Positions 47,282 to 59,800 of a DNA stretch of 64,000 bases are shown piece after piece (position 1 is the stretch's first letter; each line of letters starts with the position of its first letter). Both the position numbers and the translations under genes were made by a program. The notes under the pieces were generated by a model. That model was not told the origin of the DNA. It made no database searches and was given only the letters and a program-made list of their open reading frames with translations. This DNA comes from Paracyclopina nana. Lineage: Eukaryota > Arthropoda > Copepoda > Cyclopoida > Cyclopettidae. The stretch covers positions 5,528,001-5,592,000 of the forward strand of contig JAGUCH010000009.1 of assembly GCA_019096065.1 (NCBI GenBank), read 5' to 3'.

Positions 47282-48648
47282 TCAGTCAACTCCGAATGGA
47301 GAACGCACTTCATCCCAAGTGTACCAATTGGGCTTGGGTCTGCCTTCAAACCCTTCAATCTTGCCATCGAATCTATGCTTGTACCTGCATCACAGGGAAA
47401 TTAGCAGTAAAGCACGAACGTAGATGTAAAAGTAAACTTACTCTGATTCCTTTTCTCCGATCCCTGGAAAAGTTTGAATGGAGGTTTTTTTCGGTGAGCT
47501 TCTTCTACTCGGCCTTTGTGAAGACCCCACACCAAGGACGTACTTTTCAAGTGTTCTGCAATAAAGTGTGAAAGTCTTGCGATTATATCATATACGATTA
47601 ATTACTCGGATTCCTTGAACTCGATCCCATTGGCTCGCTCAAAGTTAGAAGTGTGTGAAGAAAGGGTTGGTTTGGGTCTTCTGGATTTTTCAGAGTGTTT
47701 GAAAGCTTCTCTTGACCTGTTAAGTATTTGCAAATGATTGTGTACATTTTAGGCTTTTGCTAATTACTCGGGTAAAACTGGCTCCACTCCACGTGGTGGT
47801 GTCAAGGTTGAAATTCTGGCTCGACCTTGTGGCCTTTTGATTGCTTCCTCAAAAATCGATTTCGACTCGTTGTAAATCATGACATTGGCTGAGCCTCTTT
47901 GGCTGTCCGGAGGATTATGGAAGCTTTTCAAGCTCAGGGAGAGATCTGCGCCAGCAACACTGCTTTTGGACGTTCCAGGCAACGACGAGCTTCGACTGGC
48001 TTGCTGCAGTTTATGTAAGCAAATACAGTAGTGTTTTTCCAATAGTGTAATTGTCATTCGTGTGGGCAGTCGCTATCGATTTGATGAACCCTTTGAAGAT
48101 ATGCTCTCCAAGTCGATACAATTATTGCATTTAGAAATTCCTCAAATTTCAAATTGTACTACGAAAAAGCTAGTTTGGAATTGGAGTCAAAACTTTCAAA
48201 ACTTTGACACTCGAGGTGTAGCACTCCCAAGGGAGTTTGGCATTATTTTATTTGGAAGCAGAGTCGTTTTTGCAATATATTGTTCCATTTTTGATTTTAC
48301 CTTTTCTGCACTGCTCATGGACTTTCTCAAATGAGTAAAATAAGTGTCTTTGGAAACTGAGGAGTCGGAAAACTTTTCCCTTGAAACTCCGAGAACGTCT
48401 GGAGGCTTGTAGGGATTTCGAAATCGGCTGCAAATTAAGTCTACATTTACATACTTGTCAAAAATGAGCCATAATGATAAGTACTTGAGTCGTGACTCTT
48501 CAGGGTTGTACGCATACCGATCAACTTGGAAGTCCAATCGTCCCATGTTGCACACAGCTGCTTTTGCTGGAGCCCAACGCGAAACTAAGTGAAGAAAGCT
48601 TTTGAGTCTTGGGCCTTTTTTTGAGCGTGCCACACATTTATGAGCCAT
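47282..48648 (-). CDS. Basic protein of unknown function
   Basis: Five exons with matching phases: 48648-48301, 48003-47768, 47716-47606, 47555-47442 and 47384-47282; 303 aa. No signal peptide or membrane segment. The N-terminal third looks folded (APAKAAVCNMGRLDFQVDRY, SLWLIFDKYVNVD); the rest is Ser/Arg/Lys-rich with short repeated exon junctions (each of three exons ends in a Glu split by phase 2). The C-terminus is WYTWDEVRSPFGVD. No family recognised. Small basic multi-exon proteins with Trp-rich ends are common among axonemal or sperm proteins, but that is only a guess. Confidence 0.6.
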
Positions 48649-49542
48649 GGTGACTTGTTAAATAATTCAGTGCTTTAACCACGTGGTCCACAAAAATAAG
48701 GGAAACAAAGTGTCAACATTTTTTTTTTAACGTTTCCTCGTTTCATTGCATGCTAGGGAATGCTGAGTGATTTTTATTGAGTGCTTTTAAAAAGCATTTG
48801 CTCAATAGCCACGATAATGGAGCGGTATAGACTTTGATTGATTTTGCAAGCTGAAAATGGATCAATTTGCAATAACATTATTGGTTAACGAGCCTCTTGC
48901 ATTACACGAACAATTTGGTTAATGCATTATTATCATAGCACTGAGTTTTCCCATCATTCCCTGTTTAAAAGCCGCGAGCAAGAATGTATCACTTTTTACA
49001 ATATGACTAATACTTTAGGCAAATATTATCTTATTAGTCATGATGTCACAAATATTCTGGTAGTATTTGATAAGAATGGATGGTGAAATTATCTTGAGCT
49101 TTACATCATTAATCAGTAATTCCGAATTGATTTCCGGAAAAATTAAACCTATTTATCTGCATGGAATAACTTGTGCAGCTAATTTAAATAACTTAGGATT
49201 TCGCGTTTGACATATGCATGTACACGTTGATTAGCTCGCTAGTTCAGAGAGCATCTGAAAAGCGCGATCGATAAGTGTGTAAAAAGTGAAATGTGCGCTC
49301 TTCACAGGCTGCTGCCTGCTACATAGGTCTCCAGTCTGAACTTGCTTCAGTTGAGCACGAAAGCTTGAACCGACTGCTAGCACCGTCTTATCATTTTCAT
49401 CTTAAGATATTTAGCAAATTATAATTGTGCAACACACATATAGTATATAGCATGAGTAATACTGCAAGATTCGGCCATGCGTTTCTGTGATACGAGAATT
49501 TGGCGAATACGATGCAAATGCAGAAGAAGTGTGCAGAAAAGC
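48649..49542. other. Intergenic region upstream of the FGF-like gene
   Basis: AT-rich. Contains one ACCACGTGG palindrome near 48679 but no exon that I can support. Confidence 0.45.
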
Positions 49543-52500
49543 ATGCTGCATGTCTACCTTCTTTTGGTCATCAATCAGATCGCCTTGGTTGGCAGCCAAC
49601 TCAGCTCTGAAAGCATCGACCAGGACATTTATGAACAAATGCAATCAGATGCTGCTCCATTTATGAGCGACAGGCACGGAAAACTAGATAACTTCTTCAG
49701 GTATGACATCAGCCAAAAAAACATTTTCAGCTACTTTTCCGCGGAAACCACGTGGTTTGCTTGCATTGCATGCCTGGCCTCGTTTTGGGGCAAGCAGTGT
49801 GCAAATAAACTCAACCACGTGCATGACCCATTAGCAAAGCTCGATCGCATGTTTTATTACTATATACTGAGGGTGGCGTAAATAACGGCCAAACGGACTT
49901 TTTTGGCCGCCGCCATTTTGCGCTTGGTCAGCGCTTTTCCAATGCAAATGTATCTTTGCAGCAACAGTTGTCTCAGATCGTGTCATCTTGCAGAAAAATC
50001 ATGTTTCACGCGCGCACATAGTAAACAAAGCGTGGAGACCACGTGGTGCTGCGCGGAACCGGAAGTGTAAACAAAGAAATTAGAATAATGCATGACAGTA
50101 GCTTATTGTTGGACTGATTTTGATTTCAGACGCGAAGAAGGCAACAAGCTCACGCATCCAATCAGCTCAAGGAAGAACCGAGCCTTCATCCAGTTGTTTC
50201 ACCCTCACTCTCATCACTACGCAGACGTGTCTTGCAATGGGTGCATGGGTCAAACAGCTATGAGCAACAGCATTGAAAGTAAGTGGAATAAGGTCTAGTT
50301 TTTCGGGAAAAAAGTAACTTACACATTGGCAAGTTTCACATTATTGTGTAAATAAACAAGCTGTTAACACACTGTGGTGCCGCCGTGCGATCAAAAAACG
50401 TAAACGCGCCAATGAGTCTATATTGCACTACTCAACTGCCAATGAAAAGCGACTGACAATGCCTATATAGGAAGAGACACATTGAATTTCACTTAAGATA
50501 TCATTTCCAAGAAAGTGAGAGCTCATGTTACAAGTATTTCTACTCCAACTCTATAAAGGCAAACGGGCAATTAGATAGGATGCAAATTGCAAAATTACAA
50601 TTTTTTTGGCATATTTTTTACAGCGCAACTTGATACACATGTCAAAAGCAGCAATACTTTTGCTACAAGATATAAGAGGTTTTTTTTTTCATTGGTCCCA
50701 CTTAAACTTACGTAATTTCAGGTGCCATTAGACAGTGCATTATTGTGTTGTCGAAGATATATACTCCTGTCCAGTCTGCAAAAAGGGCTAGCACATGTTT
50801 TCTTAAAAATAGATATTAGCAAAAGCTAGTGGCTTAAGATTCTGCTGATTGCTAACGATGAGAATTGTGTATCAAATGTCACTAGACAGCCAAGAATTAC
50901 CATTTTTCTACGTCCTCGGCCGATGATATGATGATAAAATGTCTACTTTAAAAGAGATGATGACAGAAAACAGGGGTTTTCTAGGACGAAGTAGGCTCAA
51001 TATAAACATCTCAGTTTAGAGCAATAAAACTTTAGTGTCTGGAGCCACTTGAACTCATCAAGGACCCCACATTGACTTGGCAAAGGACCTAACCCAAACT
51101 ATTTACAACACCCAAGAATAAAATATATTTTCAGAAAGCGTGTGTCCCAAGGGCTCATTTGGCGGTAAAATAAAAATCCTAGCCTATCGCTTCTAATAAC
51201 ACAAAAAATCTAAAAACGTTTAGGGCAAAAACGGATAATTTTTAAGAGGAAAATAGCTTAAATGACCCCCACTAAAATTAAAAAATAAAACTTTTGTTAT
51301 TTCATAGTAAAATCACTCGGATGAACAGAAACGGAGATATAGCCATGCTAAAAGTTGGTTTCTACCAACTTCATTAATTTGCATAACATGTTAGGTAGCA
51401 AATTACTCTATTTGGACGCATTTTTCAGAATTGCTTATGAACTAAAAAAAAGTGTTATCTTCTTTATTCTTTATTCCAATATTAATAATCTCAAAAATAA
51501 TAAACTGTGCGTTCCCGAATTTTTTTTGTTATGGGAAGTCTTAGCTAGGCCAGGATTTTTAAATTACTACCAAATGAACCTACAATCATAAGCTTACAGA
51601 AAATGTATATTTTTTTGCTGTAGTAAAGACGGGTTAGGACCTTGATCAAGTCAATGTGACCCCATTAGCAGCTTGATTTGATGAAATATAGTAGTAACAC
51701 TGATTTGCCCATTTATTGATTGCATTTAGGCCTGGTGTTTTACTCTGACACTAAATGTAAGATACCAGAAGTGGATGTTCTACCTTTACTCCTTTTTTGG
51801 CATTTTTGCTCATCAATTAGCCGAAATGTTATGGTATCATACGCAATAAATTCCGCGGAAAAACGCCTGCGCCATCTTGCGGATTATTCACTGCAGCACG
51901 TGTTTTGTTGCACCAGCCTGTGTAGTAGTGTACTTTTCATGAATGGTTTTAATGAATGGATTCATAGGTTCACCGCTGTGATTTGACGACGTGGCCCGAA
52001 TTTTTGGGCACATTTGAGAGGGACATGCTTTGCATCTTCAATGTTAATTGAAATGATGCATAACTGCTATTTCGACGTTGTGAGCCCACTGAGCTCAGAA
52101 AAAAGCGTAGACATTCATGAATCGATTATCACCAAATCTCATTGCACCGAAAATGTTTGGGTAGCTTTTCAACTAATTGATTCATGGCAGTTCTCATTGT
52201 CAGATTAAAGAGCATCATTCTTTGTAACCTTGCAGAATAAGCGAGCGTTCTTCTTAATCTAAATTGCCATTAAAAAAAGCTTAAATGTGTAAATTATTAG
52301 CTGGTCTACACAATTAGAACGAGGTCAGCTAATTTCAAGTGCAATTGTGACACTTTAAAGCTTCTCACAATTTTTGCATCAGAATTTTGGTATCCAGATG
52401 CGTACAATGATTTCCAGGCAAATTTGCGTTTTCTGCAGCAAGATTGAAAAGAATCTAAAATCTCTTAAATTCCAGCATTGTTCCAAATTCATCTGGTCAG

Positions 52501-53387
52501 TGGAGATTTGGCTCTGGAGAATTTCCACACTAGACGCCATCTTTGCATTGGGGAAACAGGAGTTGTCTACACAGAGGTACGTAATTTTAAATTAATTACA
52601 TACTATTACATTAATTTCTTAATTTCAGCCATCAGACAAAGCTTCGTCCAACAAAGACTGCCGATTGACAAATGTCATGGCGGAAAGGCCGGACTTGAGC
52701 ATAGCTGACAAGCCCACCATTTCAAGCAAACATTACAGTAACCAATCACATGCGCTCACACTGAGCCTCGATCCGATGCACATCTGGAGAGCAGAGTGGT
52801 TGAACATTTCCGATCCTGCGCCACCACAGTCGATGGTCTTCACAATTGTCAAAGTGGAAGGAGAATCTGCCAGGAAAAAAATCATCACCGGGAGCTCGCA
52901 CCAGCCCTGCACATCAAACCAAAACCATGCTGCTCAAACCTCCATAGGGAGTGCACACTGCAACTGGGATATTCAGTTCAGATTCGAGCACGCCAAATGT
53001 GGCGCAGACATAGCGTGCATTGGAGAAATCTACTCAAAGTGTCTCGATCATGGGCGAAATATTCTTGGCTTAGACGTGAAGCCACTGACAGATTGTATCT
53101 TCTCCAAGAAGAGCAACAAGTGCTGGAAGCTCAGGAGGAAAAGTGACGACTTCAAACAGTGCTTGGCGACGATGGAGAAGACATGCAAGAAGACGTTGAA
53201 GGAGGCGAGCAGCAGTAGGTGGAGCAAGAGGAAAGTGTCGAGAAAGTGCAAAATCAAGGTGAAAGTGGAAAAGTGCATGAACCGCAAGCTCAAGTCGATT
53301 CGAAGAAAGAAGAGCTCCGTGAAGAAAGCCAGGTGTCAATGCAAGAAGCGATTCTCCAAGTCAGCTAAAAAACCATGTGGCAACTGA
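49543..53387 (+). CDS. Secreted FGF-like ligand with basic cysteine-rich tail
   Basis: Exons 49543-49700, 50130-50278, 52476-52576 and 52629-53387, in phase; 388 aa. The internal ATG (MLHVYLLLVINQIALVGSQL) gives an ideal signal peptide; an in-frame ATG at 49477 adds 22 basic residues. A beta-trefoil-like part (about residues 65-165) resembles FGFs: FIQLFHPH, ETLFQIHLVSGDLALENF, then RRHLCIGETGVVYTE and KDCRL, matching the RYLCMxxxGxLY...DC core. The FGF signature is incomplete (Glu after C-x-L-x is Asn; the downstream Tyr is missing). After a linker comes a 150-residue tail with regularly spaced Cys and many Lys/Arg (KCWKLRRKSDDFKQC, CKIKVKVEKC, ARCQCKKRF), suited to heparan-sulfate binding. 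A diverged FGF is my best reading; another secreted trefoil or cysteine-rich factor is possible. Confidence 0.55.
50279..52475. other. Second intron of the FGF-like gene
   Basis: About 2.2 kb, strongly AT-rich with homopolymer runs. Apart from the dispersed repeat at 51748-51886 nothing is recognised. Confidence 0.5.
51748..51886 (-). repeat. Dispersed GATGGCGC-ended repeat, copy D
   Basis: On the plus strand it contains ATACCAGAAGTGGATGTTC, TTTTTTGGCATTTTTGC and ends TGCGCCATCTTGCGGATTAT. Its reverse complement aligns from end to end with the left edge of the array at 947 (TAATCCGCAAGATGG). Confidence 0.8.
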
Positions 53388-53867
53388 AAAATAATGATAT
53401 AATTCTATTATTAATAATGATAATAATTAGGTTGTATTAATGCTACTACGAAAAGTATTAAAATTATACGCGCTCGGTCCTGGTGATCAGTCTGAAAGAG
53501 AGAAAAATAAACTATAGAATATTGGAATACCTTTTTTTGTTAACTTTGCATATATAGTTCTCTGAGGTGAAAAACGATTAGTAAACAGTCTGATTGGAAC
53601 ATGTGCACTAAAAGTAGAGCTTATAATCACTAATCAAGCGTGAAAAAAGTGCGAGATCAGTTTGTTTTTATGCAAGCTCCAATAGCTCCAATTTCAATTC
53701 GAGCAGTTGCCAAGCTGGAGACAAGATAAGGCTCAAGGTGATTTTATTGTTTCCCTAATGTCATCATGATCATTCGATGATTTTTTCAGATGCAGTAGCA
53801 TTATTAGTATTGCAACAACTTGGGTAGGATGTAGTAGTAATAAGAGCAGAGAAATAGATTTCATAAG
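53388..53867. other. Convergent intergenic region (FGF-like / ORP8)
   Basis: AT-rich 3' flanks of both genes; ATTAATAATGATAATAATTAGG just after the FGF-like stop. No other feature. Confidence 0.5.
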
Positions 53868-56800
53868 TTAAGGAATACTTGGGTCCGGATCATCGGGCAG
53901 CGGCGGCATTCCGGATGCAGCGGCTTGAGCGCGGCTTGACAGGACCCAATTGAGCATGGCCTGCAAAAAGATGATTAATGACGCATTAGGGGCAACATTT
54001 TTTCAACGGGTCTACCTGAATCATCACAACTAACACCACGAGCATGACCATATCACGGTTGATATTCGAGTTGGAATCTCTCTCCTTCTGCTGGTAATTC
54101 ATCACGTCCAGGGTATGTTGTAGCTTTGCCATGCGATCAGTCATCAGTTTTTGCTGCTCCTGAAGGGGCTGCAAAGCTTTCTCCAAGCCGGCCATCGAAG
54201 TTGGCCTTGGAGGCCTTCCAGAATCCACAACGCAAGGCTGGCCTTCTCGCAGTGCCGTCGAGGTGCGCATAATCGTCGTGTTCACCTTGTCATCAGACTC
54301 TTGGTCGTCTTTCGCCGATTTGTGGGCCGCTGCTCGTCCTCCGCGACGCGATCCGGAGGCTGCCAGTGCCACGACGCCCTTGGCGGCCTCGGACACGCTG
54401 ACGATGCTCTGGGTCCTCACCATCGGCGTTTTATGCTTAGTCTTGGTGCAAATGATATAGTCCTTTTCGTACTGATATAGGTCGTTCCTCGGGTCCCAAG
54501 GGCGGCAGTCGGAGTGCTTGTACACGAATTGGCCCGCGGAGCCCATCTCGAAGTACTTTGAAACATGATCGTACTCTTTGGCCTTTCGGTCCTTGGCCAC
54601 GGCCCTTTGAGCTTCTTCCAAGACGGACTTCTCCTCGGTGGCAGCATGCTATATAGCATAAGAAATAGTAAGCTCTGTGACATGCCTGAATTTCTATCTA
54701 ATCATTACTTGGTCATCATTGGCTATGGCATCCGAGACCTTCTTCCAGAGTCTCTGGGACTCGAATTCACTCTGCTCCTCGAGGGGCACAACGAATCTCT
54801 GGAGGCGAGCGGATCGGACTTCATCGGTGACTGCCCACAACAGCTCCTCAACCTGGCAAAAGAATCATTGCCAAGATTAGGCATTTTATAACATGTGATT
54901 CTATTAACTTACGCCAGTCTTCTTGTCCTTCATGGTCACACGATCGTCCCAATGGCCGTCGATGCTGACGAGGACCTCTTTGCCTAAGCGAATTTTCCCA
55001 CTGATTGCATTGGTGAACTCCCCACCACCCAGGAATGGCTGCAAGCACATCAATTAATTTGTTAATTTGGTTTTGCAAAAGGAGCCAAATTAATCAAGTA
55101 CCCTCAGTTTGAACTCGAGCTCTGCAGTGTAGCCCGTCTTGGAGCACTCAATGTTGACTTTTCCTCCCAGCTCCATGGTCATTGTGCCCATAAGAATGCC
55201 TTTACAATGGGCATATGGTAAGGTCATTAGATATTCTTCCCCTCGCGGAAGCAAGCATAAGGTCGCGTCTCCCTCCAATATGGCGGAAGTGGAATTGCCG
55301 TAGAATTTCGACTTGGCAAGAATGCTCGCCGAGATCGTGAATCCATCCTGACGGTTGGTAACATAGTTGGCAGAGATCGGAGGATGATGTGATACCTATA
55401 AAAGATTGATCGGTCAATTTCCATTACGACAACCTAGTACATCAATAAATTGCAGGATGACACGAAAGCAGCAATATAAGGAAAGCTAATCATCCGATGA
55501 TATACCATATAGATAGAAATTAGGAATTGAGATCGAATAGATCCATGCCAGTGAAATGAAAGAAAGTTTGGAAAGCTTGGAAGAGGAACTTTTGAAAATC
55601 CTCTCGGAAATCTCGATCAACGCAAGTGGAACGTAAAATGGCTCTTATTCCAGATTATACAGAGATAATAGCTTTAAATATGTATGTATTCCCAGCTGCA
55701 TCCAATTTTCTCCGTTCTCCTTTCGATGCAGCCGAAATGCTCTTTTTTGGCTAGCTTTCTATGGAGAAGGAAGCGCGTTTCCATGGGAATTAAGTAGATT
55801 TCCACTCGAGCCACATATTGTTTTAACTCCATTGCCACGGAAAGGCATATTTGAGAAAGCCTCGTTAACGAAGGCCTTACACAATAACTTACTTGTTCTG
55901 CAATATAGAACGTTTTGCTGCCATTGGGATGCTCCCAGTAACATCTGAAGGTCTCGCCCAAGATCGGGTTGTAAGGCTTCTTGAGGCCTTTGGGCTTTTT
56001 GTAAAAGCCTGACAAGTACCATTTGACGACCTTCTTCATGCGCTCAAAAGGCTGCTCCTCTTTGACAGCTCTGCAAACAAAAGATAGTATTGCTTGCTGG
56101 CTATCGTAGTATGTTCATCATACTCTGAGAGGATATCCGCGTGGTAGTAATAATCCGTTATCTTCTCCAAGAAAGATCGTGGCTCCAAAATGAAGGTGGG
56201 GAGGACCACCCGCGACAAATCCATTCCAGGCCTCACTTGCTTCATGAGGAACCACACAATGGACTTGTTCTCGTCGGAGATCTCTTCAGTCTGCAATAGA
56301 AGATTTTTTTTATAGAAGAAACAACTTACGCTGAAAATCGTAGCCTCGAGGCATTAGGAGGTCCAAAATTCATGTGGAGTTTTTTTCGAGTCGTACCTGA
56401 TCGCTGGCTGAGCCAAAGACTTCGCCATTAAGATCTGGCACATATTTGGTCATGGCATCGGTGTTGGTAGCTAAGGTCTTCTCCATTTTCGAGGATGAGG
56501 TCGATCCGTCAGATCGATTTTCACCGTATGGTGCGTCCTCACTGTAATCACTCTCGTCTCCTCTACAAAAAAAAAGAGAAATCAAACGTAGAACGAGGAG
56601 AAAAGCATAAGCAAAGCATCTTTTTTGTGTGTGCCCACTGCGGAATGCAGCTCTAGAGGCTGACATACTAGAAAATTAGCACATTTTCAGTTACAATTGC
56701 ACATGATATAGTATGCTGGTATAGCACATCATTAGCCAAGCTGAAATTTCTGTCACTTTCACTCTAAGAGCTAATTGAGGGCTACGAAATGCCTTTATAT

Positions 56801-59800
56801 GTCCTTAAATGCAACATCATGCAACTATGAGATTATTTGGGGGGATAAATGGGAGAAGATCAAAGTGCTTACTTGCTGTCAGTGTTACGTCTTCGTTGTC
56901 CGCTCACGGAGTCGTCATCATCATCATCAAAGTCGAGATCCTCCAGCTCCGAGGCGCAGGCTCGCATATCCTCAATAACAGCCTTGTCGGAATCACTTAT
57001 CTTCGTCAGCGACAAGCGGCGTCCCGAGGGCAAAATGGAGTCTGTGGCGAGGCCGCACACACTGCCTGAATCGCTGGTACTGCTCAGTCGGTTGTTATAG
57101 TTGGCCGACGACGCTGACAAAGCTGCATTTGCAGATCCCGCATTGCCACTGGGTGATGAAGCCCTAGAAATGCATGACGCGTTGCCACAGCTGTAGTAAA
57201 TCCCGAAAAATTATGCCATGTCGCTCATGACGAGCATTTGCTTTAATTCGGGCGCTTTTTCACAAAAAAGAGTACAAAAATACCAGAAGTGGACTTTTCC
57301 CCTATTACACATTTTGGCATTTTCGGCGATCATTTGGCGAAAATAGAATTTAGCTGCACACAATTAAACTAATAACAAATCGCCGCGCCATCTGGCGGAC
57401 CATGCATATACAGTCTGACCTATTCAAAATTGGACGGTACGGGAATCTAAACTTTTTGTTGCATATTCAATATATATACAAGACTTTTAAATGACATCGT
57501 TGGAAAGATTAAGCTTTTTCCATCTTTTTTGTAAAAGTAGAAAAAATCAATTGAAAGAGTAAAAAACCGGGAAAATTCCATTTTTCCCAAGGCAACCCAG
57601 AAAATTGTCACGAAAAAACTGATGCATAATTTATTTTTGCTGTCACGCAGAATTCACTATAATATTTTTCATTTTGTCAGAAAACAAAAAAGATGTCCAG
57701 AGGTTCAAGCTTTCCAACGATACCAATTAAGCCTCAAAATTCATGAATCCATAACACAAACTTTTGATTCCCGCACCGTCAAATTTTGAACGGTCAGACG
57801 GTATAGCTGCTAAAGCCTCAGCAGAGTAAAGAGAGTATTGCTCAATTTACGACCTCATAATTGGAATTGCTGCATTAAAAGTTGCCACTCACGAAAGTTG
57901 GCTAATAAAAGCTTGAATAATTCATGGGCTACTTTCACTTACTCAGTTGCCAATAATGGCAGAGCTGTTCCACCCGGAGACACTGCACTGCTCATCGACC
58001 TTAGCAGCAAGGAAGAGCATCTCAAGGCCAATTCCAAGGCGTCCATCCAGCATCTTCCGGCCGCAGCATTGGGAGCTCTGAAGATGCAGTGCGATGTGGG
58101 CAGGGGCTGAACCACGGCTCCGATGGCCTCGCCGTCGGGGCCCCGCGCAGCCCAAATGCTCTGATCCATGGGGTGGAAAAGCTTGAAGCAGAATCCATCC
58201 TTTTTCGAAGGCCTCTCAATCAGCTCGCACGTTGAGAGGATGATGGTACCGATCCAATGGCTGCTCTGAAAGAACAAACAGAGAATTTAGTGCAACGGAG
58301 TTCATTGAAGAGGCAAACTTTTTTCCAGCTTAGCCATGTTACTTGTCCAATAATAGGCGATAAAGAGCCATTTTCCTTGCTCCAAAGGCTGAAGAAGAGA
58401 GGAAAAGGGGACTTTTTTTGAAATATGCCCACATTGACCGAAGTCAGTGATCAGTGTCAACTTTGGGAGCTATATGCTATTGAGGACTACTACATTTTGC
58501 ATCACCCTCCTTCAGCGCACTGCATCAATCAACGATCTGGCTGAGCCACAAAAAAAGACCTCTATTGAAGGTAATTGTACTTTGGCCTTGGGGCTCCTGT
58601 AGAGGAGGAGAAGTCCTGGCTTGAGAATGCACCAAAGCTTGGTCCAGCTCTTGAGCGTCCCGCGGACTTTCAGCCAGTCAGCCAAGACGATTATGCTCTG
58701 GTCTTTGAAAGTCGACAGCAATTCTCGTTCCACTCGCTTTTTCTCTTTGGCATAGCTTCTTCGTTGGGCCTTGTAGGACTCTTTGCGATCCAATCGAGTG
58801 GTCCGGCCCCCCTGCAATAAGTACATAATTATTATTGCCGTCAAAGTTAAATTGGATCTATGCATGTAGTATGTGACGCTGCTTTCTCCTCGATCTATCG
58901 GACTTTTTCCAAGATTGCATCGAGAAAGCCCCTCATGACAAATGGAGGAGGAGAAGGTAGAAACGGAGCGAAAATGCGAGTCTTGTGCTTGAAAGTTATG
59001 CAACGTGAACTTTTGAAAAATTACACTCACACGCACACTACACACTCGTGGCTGGTTAAATATGAAAAGACCAAATTAGTACAACGTACGTCGTGAGCCT
59101 CCATAGAAGGACAAGCATGTGCCTATTATGGTTCAAAGCTTGCAATTACTTTATATACATATGTATGCTAACAATGACAAAAATCAAAGTCTCAGCCGAG
59201 AGAGCCAGAAAAAATATCGACCACCATTTGAATTCACTGCTTTTTAGGTAGCAACGTCTAGAAAGCATTTGAAGAGTGCTACTGCTATATTATTGCACTT
59301 GCTGACATGACAGCAGCAGTACATATATATAGTCCAATTTGCAGTAGCACACTACATACGTACAGCACGAATAGAAAAACGGGGAGATTTTGCATCTCTC
59401 GCCCAATCTCTGCTTACGCTAAACATGATCGATCGTGCTTCTTTGTGGCAGTTTGACTGGTGGTCAAAAATCATCACAGCTTACTTTTGACATCATGCAT
59501 GCGGCACTAATTTTTTAACAAGGGCCTAAAGCTGGGGGATATGGAAAATAATTTTTTTTCTGCTCCTGCTGCTGATCAAAATGAAGGCTAGCTGTACCTG
59601 ATTGTTTATCTGATTGAGTATCACAAAATTGGACTCGGATGCATGATTAGCTTCGGAAGCCATGATCCTCATCGATGATGACATGATGCTTTTCCATTGA
59701 ATCCATGGGCAGGTTATGCTTAACAGGAATCATCACAGATCGCTATGCACATCGCGCTGCCAACGTGTTTACATCTGTAGCAGTATCATAGTGTGTATAT

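Noticed and set aside
58290..58440. Possible extra ORP8 exon with QGKWLFIAYYW on the minus strand
   Set aside because: Joining 58581 directly to 58265 gives phase 0 and restores the conserved PH-domain order; the segment is intronic.
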